From Bhargavaea cecembensis DSE10 (GTDB lineage Bacteria > Bacillota > Bacilli > Bacillales_A > Planococcaceae), in assembly GCF_000348905.1 (NCBI RefSeq), contig NZ_AOFT01000024.1, forward strand, positions 1-37,602: 37,602 bases of DNA, written 5' to 3'. Of this stretch, positions 1-6,314 are shown one piece after another; position 1 is the stretch's first letter, and each line of letters begins with the position of its first letter. The notes below the pieces were generated by a model. That model did not search any database. It was not told the DNA's origin and saw only the letters and a program-made list of their open reading frames with translations. A program made the translations under genes and the position numbers.

Positions 1-114
1 GATCGTAGTGGAGAAGTGTGAAGTTTGCCAGTTGCCGGGCGCTGGAGCTGGACGGAACAAAAGCGCAAGCGCCCGTTTGGCAACGTACAAACTGGAGCAC
101 TTCGCAATGAGATC
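1..114. repeat. Intergenic inverted-repeat element, copy 1
   Basis: The left part (1-54) and the right part (about 61-114) are imperfect reverse complements. GATC ends, GAAGTG/CACTTC, AGTTTG/CAAACT, TTGCC/GGCAA and GGGCGCT/AGCGCCC all pair, so the stretch could fold into a long hairpin. The 54-base left arm recurs without a mismatch at 150-203. There is no open frame of note. It resembles the high-copy intergenic palindromes seen in many Bacillales genomes, which is an inference. The element may extend to the left of the window. Confidence 0.75.
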
Positions 115-149
115 AAGGAAACACGGTGAGGAACGAACCGATGTTGACT

Positions 150-203
150 GATCGTAGTGGAGAAGTGTGAAGTTTGCCAGTTGCCGGGCGCTGGAGCTGG
201 ACG
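150..203. repeat. Second, exact copy of the 54-base left arm
   Basis: These 54 bases are identical to bases 1-54. The pairing right arm seen after copy 1 is missing here: the sequence after 203 is unrelated and AT-rich. This is therefore a half-element. Perfect identity with the first copy suggests a recent duplication or ongoing gene conversion. Confidence 0.8.
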
Positions 204-256
204 TGTCAGCACGAAATTCCTCATTTATCCACACAATAAAATATCATAATTGAACC

Positions 257-293
257 AAAAGCTCCCGCCTCTTATATTGAGGCGGGAGCTTTT
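257..293. terminator. Bidirectional Rho-independent terminator
   Basis: A 14-bp perfect stem (AAAAGCTCCCGCCT paired with AGGCGGGAGCTTTT) with a 9-base loop, A-rich on the left and T-rich on the right. On the minus strand it directly follows the stop codon of the 45-aa gene that ends at 301. Confidence 0.85.
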
Positions 294-300
294 CTGAAGC

Positions 301-438
301 TTAGGTCGTGGGTGCCTGGGAGCCAGAGGGCGGCGCAAGAGCTTTCAGCAAATCGAGGCGCGACTTGGTCAGCGTCACGGGAATGCCTAATGCTGTAATC
401 CGCTCTGCGATCGTCTTGACGTCCTTTTTCTGGGCCAT
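301..438 (-). CDS. 45-aa hypothetical small protein
   Basis: A short minus-strand gene, read as MAQKKDVKTIAERITALGIP followed by VTLTKSRLDLLKALAPP and a Ser/Pro/Thr-rich tail. The ATG follows a GGAAGAGGTGG ribosome binding site at normal spacing. The stop lies seven bases from a strong terminator, so the gene has a complete expression cassette. The body looks helical and basic (KKDVKTIAERI, TKSRLDLLKAL), with no signal peptide or membrane segment. I do not recognise the family. An ORF of this length could arise by chance, but the RBS, terminator and absence of a competing gene argue that it is real. Confidence 0.6.
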   Translation of the reverse strand: MAQKKDVKTIAERITALGIPVTLTKSRLDLLKALAPPSGSQAPTT

Positions 439-630
439 CCGTTCCACCTCTTCCTTCATTCAATATGACGCGGCAACCGGGGGGAAGTTGCGTAAAAATA
501 AGATGATACCGGACGTTCTATATACACATCCTAACTATACCACCGGGGCTGTACGTCAAATCTTTCAATACTGTTACAATTGTTGCCTTGCCGTAAATGT
601 TTTATTCTGAAAAAATCCAATACAGGAAGT

Positions 631-658
631 TTGATTGCATACCCCACGATGGTATACT
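631..658 (+). promoter_or_regulatory. csoR promoter with embedded CsoR-type operator
   Basis: A -35 TTGATT (631-636), a 16-bp spacer and a -10 TATACT (653-658). A pseudo-palindrome, ATACCCCACGATGGTAT (639-655), covers the spacer and part of the -10. Known CsoR operators are GC-rich pseudo-palindromes of the form TACC...GGTA placed across such promoters. Autorepression relieved by Cu(I) is the natural reading. The link to CsoR rests on motif shape and on the adjacent gene. Confidence 0.65.
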
Positions 659-684
659 GGAGGTAGCAAAGGAGGCGGTGCCCA

Positions 685-1008
685 TTGACGACAGAGCCAA
701 TGGAAAGCCCGGTTCAGGAAGAGTCCTGCCGCACAAGCCACCAGACGCCCGGGGTAAAGAAAAACCTCGCCACCCGGCTGAACCGGATCGAGGGCCAGGT
801 GCGCGGCATCCGGGGGATGATTGAGCGGGATGTTTACTGCGACGATGTCATCACCCAGCTGGCAGCGACCCAGTCCGCCCTCAACAGTGTGGCGCGGATC
901 CTGCTTGACGGACACCTGAAAGGGTGCGTTCGTGACCGTCTGCTTGAAGGGGACGAAGAGGTCCTTGATGAATTGACTGTCACCATCCAAAAACTGATGA
1001 GGAAATAA
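685..1008 (+). CDS. csoR: Copper-sensing transcriptional repressor CsoR
   Basis: A 107-aa all-alpha repressor of the CsoR/RcnR family. It binds DNA as apoprotein and releases it when Cu(I) binds. The three copper ligands are present with the right spacing: Cys52 (in VYCDDV), His77 and Cys81 (HLKGC), matching the Cys-x24-His-x3-Cys pattern of characterised CsoR proteins. The core motif LNRIEGQVRGIRGM is also intact. The start is a TTG at 685, chosen because AAAGGAGG (668-675) lies nine bases upstream; the ATG at 700 has no such site. The N-terminal extension of about 25 residues includes Cys15 and is poorly conserved. It is followed by copZ after 14 bases, in one operon. Confidence 0.95.
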   Translation: MTTEPMESPVQEESCRTSHQTPGVKKNLATRLNRIEGQVRGIRGMIERDVYCDDVITQLAATQSALNSVARILLDGHLKGCVRDRLLEGDEEVLDELTVTIQKLMRK

Positions 1009-1022
1009 GGAGGAGAATGATT

Positions 1023-1232
1023 ATGGCAACCAATCTTGTACTGCAAGTTGAAGGCATGAGCTGCAACCACTGTGTGAACGCTGTTGAAACCGCGGTCCGC
1101 GACCTGAACGGGGCGGATGCCGTGAAGGTCAACCTTGAGGCAGGCACTGTGGAAGTCGATTACAATGAAAACCTCGTAAACGACCAGGAGATTAAAGACG
1201 CGATTGAGGAACAGGGATACGACGTCAAGTAA
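1023..1232 (+). CDS. copZ: Copper chaperone CopZ (HMA domain)
   Basis: A 69-aa cytosolic Cu(I) metallochaperone of the Atx1/CopZ type with a single heavy-metal-associated ferredoxin-like fold. The metal site GMSCNHC supplies Cys14 and Cys17. The rest (VNAVETAV, VKVNLEAGTVEVDY, IEEQGYDVK) follows Bacillus CopZ closely. AAGGAGGAG ends about seven bases before the ATG at 1023; the earlier in-frame ATG at 1017 is too close to that site to be the main start. The gene is co-transcribed with csoR. In relatives CopZ hands copper to the P-type ATPase CopA, but copA is not downstream here: a terminator and an MFS gene follow. Confidence 0.95.
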   Translation: MATNLVLQVEGMSCNHCVNAVETAVRDLNGADAVKVNLEAGTVEVDYNENLVNDQEIKDAIEEQGYDVK

Positions 1233-1277
1233 CGAACGGCTGCAGGAAGCCAGCATAGGTTGCAGCACGTGCAAGCC

Positions 1278-1310
1278 AAAACCGCCCTCCGGATTGGGGG
1301 GCGGTTTTTT
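1278..1310 (+). terminator. Terminator of csoR-copZ
   Basis: AAAACCGCCC pairs with GGGCGGTTTT around a short loop, and the run ends in six Ts. It lies 46 bases after copZ and closes the operon. Confidence 0.85.
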
Positions 1311-1440
1311 GAGGTACGCAGGGACGTCGCTCATTGCAACTCACTCTCTCCTTCGGATACGTCCCTTTCAGCAATCCATTCGTCACTTTAAAAAGGACAA
1401 TCATCACATTCGCCAACCAATGCACCATTGCCGCCTTTAT

Positions 1441-1470
1441 TTGTCACTCCCCCACTTCGCGGAGTAGAAT
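1441..1470 (+). promoter_or_regulatory. Likely SigA promoter of the MFS gene
   Basis: TTGTCA (1441-1446), an 18-bp spacer and TAGAAT (1465-1470), 40 bases before the ATG. No operator-like dyad was seen over it. Confidence 0.45.
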
Positions 1471-1509
1471 GGACGCAACACATGTTTTTCCTGAAAGCGG
1501 GTCTTCCTG

Positions 1510-2676
1510 ATGAAAAAATCAATTCTACTTCTCATGTCTGTCCAGTTCTTCGTTTACCTCGGGTTCGGGATCATCATCCCGGTGCTTCCCGAGGTGGTCG
1601 TGGCACAGGGCTTCGATGAGATGCATGTCGGCGGGCTGCTGACCGTCTATGCGCTGGCTTCCTTCTTTACCGCGCCGCTCTGGGGGGCCTATTCCGACCG
1701 GACCGGCCGCAAGAAGCTGATCGCGATCGGGCTCGCGGGCTTTAGCCTGAGTTTCTTCCTATTTGCGGCATTCACCGAATCACTCGCGATGATGTACCTG
1801 TCGCGAGTGATTGGCGGGCTGTTCTCGGGCGCACTGTACACCGCGGTCACGGGCTATGTCGCCGATCTGACCGACGAGGAGAACCGGAACAAATACATGG
1901 GCCTCCTCGGCATGTCGATCGGGCTCGGCTTCATTTTCGGCCCGGCAATCGGCGGCATCCTGGGGGACATCCGACTGTCGCTTCCGTTCACCGCGTCGGG
2001 CACGCTCGTCCTGATCCTGCTCATCTACGCCATGGCTGTCCTTAAGGAGCCGCAGCGAAAGGGCGAAGCGAAAAAGCGGGCGATTGTCCCCGAAGGGGCC
2101 GGACGGCTTTGGGGTTACCGCGTCCGCTATCTGTTCCTCATGTCGTTCATGGTGACGTTCCTCCTGGCCGGCATCGAGGCGACATTCCAGCTGTTCCAGA
2201 TCCACAAGATCGAGATCACCCCGAAGCAGATCGGTTACCTGTTCCTATTTAGCGGCCTGGTCGATGCGGCCATCCAGGGGGGCGTCGTCCGCCGGGTCAA
2301 GGACGGCATGGAGACGAAGGTCATCATGATCGCCCAGATCGTGACCGCAGCCGGGCTTGCGCTCATGGTGTTCACCGGCAGCCTGTTCTGGGCGGGCCTT
2401 TCCCTATGCGTCTTCACAGCCGGAAACGCCCTCGCGCGAACGGTCCTGGTGTCCCTTACGACAAAGGAGTCCGGCGGCCGCTACGGCACCGCAGCAGGCG
2501 TGAGCTATTCGATGGACAATGTCGGGCGCATCGCGGGACCGCTGCTTTTCGCATGGCTGTTCACCCGGATGCCGGACGGCGTCTACTGGATCTCCGCCGC
2601 ACTCGCCGTGTTCTCGGTGGTGCTGATCATCCTATACCGGAGATCGAATAAAACATTAAGAGAACCCGCTGCCTGA
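1510..2676 (+). CDS. MFS drug-efflux-type transporter (NorA/Bmr-like, DHA1)
   Basis: A 388-aa, 12-helix major facilitator protein, probably a proton-driven exporter in the cytoplasmic membrane. Motif A is clear in loop 2-3 (GAYSDRTGRKK, about residues 59-69). The export-type motif C is in helix 5 (GFIFGPAIGG, about residues 139-148). The opening FGIIIPVLPE and the SRVIGG segment are typical of the NorA, Bmr and TetA group. The substrate cannot be read from sequence. The ribosome binding site before the ATG is weak (GAAAGCGGG), so the start is the least certain part. It is a single gene with its own promoter and terminator; no regulator is adjacent, and csoR-copZ is separated from it by a terminator. 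Confidence 0.85.
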   Translation: MKKSILLLMSVQFFVYLGFGIIIPVLPEVVVAQGFDEMHVGGLLTVYALASFFTAPLWGAYSDRTGRKKLIAIGLAGFSLSFFLFAAFTESLAMMYLSRVIGGLFSGALYTAVTGYVADLTDEENRNKYMGLLGMSIGLGFIFGPAIGGILGDIRLSLPFTASGTLVLILLIYAMAVLKEPQRKGEAKKRAIVPEGAGRLWGYRVRYLFLMSFMVTFLLAGIEATFQLFQIHKIEITPKQIGYLFLFSGLVDAAIQGGVVRRVKDGMETKVIMIAQIVTAAGLALMVFTGSLFWAGLSLCVFTAGNALARTVLVSLTTKESGGRYGTAAGVSYSMDNVGRIAGPLLFAWLFTRMPDGVYWISAALAVFSVVLIILYRRSNKTLREPAA

Positions 2677-2681
2677 CATTC

Positions 2682-2717
2682 AAAAGCCGCTCCGGATATT
2701 TTCCGGAGCGGCTTTTT
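2682..2717 (+). terminator. Terminator of the MFS gene
   Basis: AAAAGCCGCTCCGGA pairs with TCCGGAGCGGCTTTT around a 5-base loop and ends in five Ts. Confidence 0.9.
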
Positions 2718-2837
2718 CTGACGGATTTATAGATGATTGGGCGTTGCGGCGGCTTCTTCATGTACTCTCGTTATGATTGCTTGGACTTTCGCCGGCGCCG
2801 CTTGGACTCCCGTTGCCGATACCTGGTCTTTCGTTAC

Positions 2838-4478
2838 TTACTCAACGATCCGGTACCGGCCCGGCCCTTCCTGCTTGGCCTCGTACATGGCACGGTCCGC
2901 GAGCTTCACCAGGACATCAGTGGAAACGCGGTCCGGGCCGGCAAAGGCGATGCCGATGCTTGTGCTGACGGGGATGACATGCCCGCCGGCGACGATCGGC
3001 TCCCTGAGCGCGCCGATGATCCGGACGGCAAGCGCTTCAGCTTCCGCGCGGGTGCTGCAATCCGCGAGCAGGATGACGAACTCGTCTCCTCCGAAGCGGG
3101 CCGCGAGCACATCATCGGCGGCGTTTTCAATGCGATGGCTAAATGCCCGGATCACGTCGTCCCCGACGCTGTGGCCCCATGTATCATTGACCTCCTTAAA
3201 GCGGTCAAGGTCCATCAGTGCGACGGCAAACGGCGTCTTGTTCTTTTTGTATTCTGTGACACGGTCCTCCAGGCGGTTCAGGAACAGCCGCCGGTTCGGC
3301 AGACCGGTCAGCTGGTCATGATAAGCGTAGTGCTCGAGGCGCTCTTCCTCCGCCTTTTGCCTGCTGATGTCCCGGATCACGACGACCATATGGAGGAATC
3401 CGCCGTCCGGTCCCCGCACGGCGGAGGCGTTCAACTCGGACCAGATCCAGCGCCCATTCTTATGGAGAATGCGGAGGCGGATCCGGAAAACGGGACGGCC
3501 TTCGAGAATTTCCTCGTACCCCCTGGCCAGTTCCGGGAAGTCATCGGGATGGATCAGGTCCTCCGTAGCCTTTCCGACAACCTCTCCCGGATGGTAATCG
3601 TAATGAGTCTTTGCGGAAGGCGAGACATAGACCAGCCTCCACGTATCATCAATCGTGACGATGACATCGCTCACATTGTCGGTAATGATCTTAAATTGGT
3701 TCTGGCTTTCCATATAAAGTCCCGCCAGTTTATCCAGTTCATGCATGTCCTTCAGATTGGCATAATAGCCGATCGGCTCCCCGTCAGGTGCGACCGGCGT
3801 GAATTTGAGCAGGCATCCGACCGGAGGGCCATTACTGGGCTGAATGTCGACTCTGACGTCCTGCAAATTGCCGTTGGATGCCAGGAGAAATGCAGCTTCT
3901 GCAAGGCCACGGTCCCCTTCCGTTATCAGGCCGGAAAACGGCCTCCCCAAAAGGGTTTCAGGGGACTTCCCAAACAGCCGGAGGGCTGCAGGATTGGCAC
4001 CGGTGATCTCGCCGGCAGGCCCGAGCTCCAGTACAGCATCACCATTATTTTCAAAAAGCGCCCGAAAGCGGGAAGTGCTCTCTTCAAGGCGGCGGATCAT
4101 CTCTCGCCGCATCAGTTCGCCTTGCTTCCTGGCTGTGATGTCCTTGACAAGGGCGACGATATACCGGACCGCCCCTTCTTCAGAGAGAGGGGTAAGCATG
4201 ACTTCTGTGTACCGCTCCTTGCCGTCCGGACCGATGAAACGATCCTCATACACAGCCTGCCCGCCGCTCCGGTAGACTTCTATGTAGCGATCGGTAAGGC
4301 TTCCCCCGGCCGGTTCGCCGAAAACCTCACTGATCGTCCTGCCGATATGCTCATCGCTGAAACCAAGCTCTTCCCTCGCCTTGCGGTTGATCCATTCATA
4401 GATAAATTCACCGCTCCGGCCAACTCTCATGATGAACAGCATTTCAGCGAGACCTTCAGACAACACCCGTTCCACCAA
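2838..4478 (-). CDS. Diguanylate cyclase with three PAS domains
   Basis: A cytosolic sensor enzyme that would make cyclic di-GMP from two GTP. From a TTG start (4478) it is 546 aa. Three PAS/PAC units lie at about 6-118, 130-250 and 255-380, the last two ending in the typical DI(S/T)RQK-like linkers. A GGDEF domain follows at about 382-546. The active-site GGDEF (463-467) is intact, so it should be active. I see no RxxD inhibitory site before it and no EAL domain. No transmembrane segment is present, so the signal is presumably cytosolic. The frame stays open to an ATG at 4592, but that lies in the neighbour's terminator, upstream of a TATAAT (4533-4538). GGGGAGG (4491-4497) supports the TTG, although its 12-base spacing is long; the ATG at 4520 is the alternative. 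Confidence 0.85.
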   Translation of the reverse strand: MVERVLSEGLAEMLFIMRVGRSGEFIYEWINRKAREELGFSDEHIGRTISEVFGEPAGGSLTDRYIEVYRSGGQAVYEDRFIGPDGKERYTEVMLTPLSEEGAVRYIVALVKDITARKQGELMRREMIRRLEESTSRFRALFENNGDAVLELGPAGEITGANPAALRLFGKSPETLLGRPFSGLITEGDRGLAEAAFLLASNGNLQDVRVDIQPSNGPPVGCLLKFTPVAPDGEPIGYYANLKDMHELDKLAGLYMESQNQFKIITDNVSDVIVTIDDTWRLVYVSPSAKTHYDYHPGEVVGKATEDLIHPDDFPELARGYEEILEGRPVFRIRLRILHKNGRWIWSELNASAVRGPDGGFLHMVVVIRDISRQKAEEERLEHYAYHDQLTGLPNRRLFLNRLEDRVTEYKKNKTPFAVALMDLDRFKEVNDTWGHSVGDDVIRAFSHRIENAADDVLAARFGGDEFVILLADCSTRAEAEALAVRIIGALREPIVAGGHVIPVSTSIGIAFAGPDRVSTDVLVKLADRAMYEAKQEGPGRYRIVE

Positions 4479-4558
4479 ACTTAGCTGGATCCTCCCCACC
4501 ACTGTCCCACCTTCCGCCATCACTTTGGCTTCATTATAGAGGAAAATCCTGCTAAACG

Positions 4559-4590
4559 AAACCGGACGGGAGATGTCCCCCCGTCCGGTC
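4559..4590 (-). terminator. Terminator of the DHA3 MFS gene
   Basis: On the minus strand CCGGACGGG pairs with CCCGTCCGG around an 8-9 base loop and is followed by TTTCGTTT. It lies directly after the stop codon at 4599. The overlapping upstream ATG of the cyclase frame falls inside it. Confidence 0.8.
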
Positions 4591-4598
4591 ATTCGTCT

Positions 4599-5918
4599 TT
4601 ATTCTGCAGCAGGTGCCGGATTCTCCGGCCCGTCCTGGCGCCTCTTCGTAAGTTCCGGGTGCGCTTTCCGCACAACGGACGGACGCGCCATGGTCAGGAC
4701 AACCGCGATCAGCACGGCTGCGGACACCATGAGGATCCACTCGGCAGGCAGCAGGTCGTACAGGAAGCCGTACAGCACTGTGCCGAGCGGCATCAGCGCC
4801 ATCGCCATCGTTTCCAGAATGGCGAACACGCGGCCTTTGTAGTCGTCGTCCACGCGCTTCTGGATCATGACCTGGATCGGTGTGTTGACGAGGATCATGA
4901 CCAGCCCGAATGCAAACATGACGGACGCATAGAAGATGAACAGTCCCGTATACGGGAGGCTGACCAGAAGCGGCAGTGCAACAGACGCCATGATCAGCCC
5001 CATCGTCACGATGCCCCATTTGGAGAGGAGTAGCGGATATTTTACTTCTTTCCTTACACTGAGGCAGACGGACATGAGCAGCATCCCGACTGCGAATGCC
5101 CCTTCCGTCAGGCCGAAGTGCTCGGAAGCCATTTTCATCTTTTCGATGAGGATGTAGGAATAGCCGACCTGGAACGCACCGAACAGAAAGTTAATGAACA
5201 GCGAGATCCAGATGATCGTCATGATGATGGGCTGTGTTTTCAGATAGGCAAGGCCCGCCTTCATGCTCTGCAGAAGCGGTTCCTTCACAGGCCCTTCCCC
5301 GGCCGACTCACCCGCATCCGCCTTGCGGTTAAAGAGGCGGAAATTCATCGTCGCTTCCAGGACAAGCGCGACGGCTTCAGCCGCCATGAACAGGATGAGG
5401 AACAGGTTCATCGAAACCGTGCCGTAAAGCAATCCGCCGACGGCAGGTGCTCCGATCGCGGCGATTGAAATCGACATCTGGTTCAGCGACATCGCCTTCT
5501 GGATGCGTTCTTCATCCACCAGGCCGGTGATGGCCGCGGAGAACGACACCCCGGAAAACGATGCGGCAAGCGAAATAACGGCGGTCGTGATATAGATGGC
5601 CGGTAGTGAGAGCCCATAAACCAGGCTGACCGCAAGCAATCCGCCGACCGAGAGCACAATGGCCCCCTGGGCAGTGAGGACGATCGTCTTTTTCGCCCAT
5701 CGGTCCGCAGCATAGCCGGCGAACGGTGCGGCAATTGTCCGGGGCAGAATGCTGCAGATCAGGTTCATCGCAAAGCTTGTTGCGGACCCTGTGAGCTGAA
5801 GAATGTAGAAACTGATGGCAAACGTATAGACCTGGGCACCAAATGCGGAAATCAGCTTGCTCGCCGTGAACGTCCAGATATGATAAGTGGCACGACGGCG
5901 TTTCATGGCCTGATCCAT
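4599..5918 (-). CDS. MFS exporter, DHA3 (MefA-like) type
   Basis: A 439-aa, 12-helix permease. The opening WTFTASKLISAFG, FAISFYILQLTGSA and PRTIAAPFAG, with AADRWAKK in loop 2-3, matches the MFS_3/DHA3 group that includes macrolide-type exporters. The C-terminal tail is charged and Pro-rich. The ATG follows a GAGGAG site at normal spacing. Its promoter (TTGTTT, 17 bp, TAAGAT at 5951-5979) has a GTTAAATTTAATTAAAC palindrome exactly 6 bp upstream of the -35. The same palindrome occurs twice at the divergent regulator 200-300 bp away, so the exporter is probably controlled by the XRE-TPR protein at 6315-7559. The substrate is unknown. Confidence 0.85.
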   Translation of the reverse strand: MDQAMKRRRATYHIWTFTASKLISAFGAQVYTFAISFYILQLTGSATSFAMNLICSILPRTIAAPFAGYAADRWAKKTIVLTAQGAIVLSVGGLLAVSLVYGLSLPAIYITTAVISLAASFSGVSFSAAITGLVDEERIQKAMSLNQMSISIAAIGAPAVGGLLYGTVSMNLFLILFMAAEAVALVLEATMNFRLFNRKADAGESAGEGPVKEPLLQSMKAGLAYLKTQPIIMTIIWISLFINFLFGAFQVGYSYILIEKMKMASEHFGLTEGAFAVGMLLMSVCLSVRKEVKYPLLLSKWGIVTMGLIMASVALPLLVSLPYTGLFIFYASVMFAFGLVMILVNTPIQVMIQKRVDDDYKGRVFAILETMAMALMPLGTVLYGFLYDLLPAEWILMVSAAVLIAVVLTMARPSVVRKAHPELTKRRQDGPENPAPAAE

Positions 5919-5950
5919 TTTCTACGCTCCTCACTAAATGAGTTACCTAA

Positions 5951-6002
5951 ATCTTAGCACTGTGTTTTTGCAGAAACAAGAAATAGTTAAATTTAATTAA
6001 AC
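5951..6002 (-). promoter_or_regulatory. MFS promoter with upstream palindromic operator
   Basis: Reading on the minus strand: operator GTTTAATTAAATTTAAC (6002-5986), a 6-bp gap, -35 TTGTTT (5979-5974), a 17-bp spacer and -10 TAAGAT (5956-5951). An operator just upstream of the -35 is the usual position for an activator. It differs from GTTTAAT-N3-ATTAAAC by one base. Confidence 0.6.
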
Positions 6003-6022
6003 TTTGTGGTCAAAAAAATAAG

Positions 6023-6199
6023 TTATAGCCAGCGTCGCGGTTTCATGACCTCTGCACCAGACCGGCCCGGCTTCTGAAACACCGGCTTTCTCCGTGGTTC
6101 TGCATGTCTGTTCTTCTGTCCCGAGGTTAAAATGAATTTGCTTGCAATTACCTTTAAAAGAAGTAAGGTTGCCTGGCGCAGACTCATGGTTTGTTCCAT
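6023..6199 (-). CDS. 58-aa basic small protein beside the XRE-TPR regulator
   Basis: A small gene with a strong AAGGAGG site ending 10 bases before its ATG. The product starts MEQTMSLRQATLLLLKVIAS, continues with KFILTSGQK and ends in a very basic half (HAEPRRKPVFQKPGRSG, then MKPRRWL). Residues 6-24 are hydrophobic and amphipathic, but there is no clear signal peptidase site. I do not recognise the family. Its promoter (TTGCTT, 17 bp, TATGAT at 6234-6262) carries one copy of the shared palindrome 6 bp upstream of the -35 and another at the transcription start. It lies between the regulator and the MFS exporter and runs toward the exporter. Candidates include a pro-peptide signal, an exported peptide or a small regulator; none is shown by sequence alone. 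Confidence 0.65.
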   Translation of the reverse strand: MEQTMSLRQATLLLLKVIASKFILTSGQKNRHAEPRRKPVFQKPGRSGAEVMKPRRWL

Positions 6200-6214
6200 G
6201 CTGTTTTCCTCCTT

Positions 6215-6231
6215 GTTTAATTTAATTAAAC
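6215..6231. promoter_or_regulatory. Palindromic operator, copy 2
   Basis: GTTTAATTTAATTAAAC is a 17-bp palindrome apart from its central base. On the minus strand it starts 2 bp after the -10 TATGAT of the small-protein gene, so it covers the probable transcription start. That position usually represses. Confidence 0.6.
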
Positions 6232-6233
6232 AA

Positions 6234-6285
6234 ATCATAACACGCTCCCTCTTCACAAGCAAGCATTTGTTTAATACAATTAAAC
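6234..6285 (-). promoter_or_regulatory. Small-gene promoter with upstream operator, copy 1
   Basis: On the minus strand: palindrome GTTTAATTGTATTAAAC (6285-6269), a 6-bp gap, -35 TTGCTT (6262-6257), a 17-bp spacer and -10 TATGAT (6239-6234). The geometry is the same as at the MFS promoter. The palindrome also lies 30 bases upstream of the regulator's own start on the plus strand, so it may serve both directions. Confidence 0.6.
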
Positions 6286-6314
6286 TATGCACAATGATTG
6301 GAGGTGTTCCCTTT

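Noticed and set aside
2733-4484. A 583-codon plus-strand open frame opposite the diguanylate cyclase
   Set aside because: It is the mirror of a GC-rich gene whose minus-strand translation shows clear PAS and GGDEF motifs. The plus-strand product is low-sense and has no ribosome binding site.
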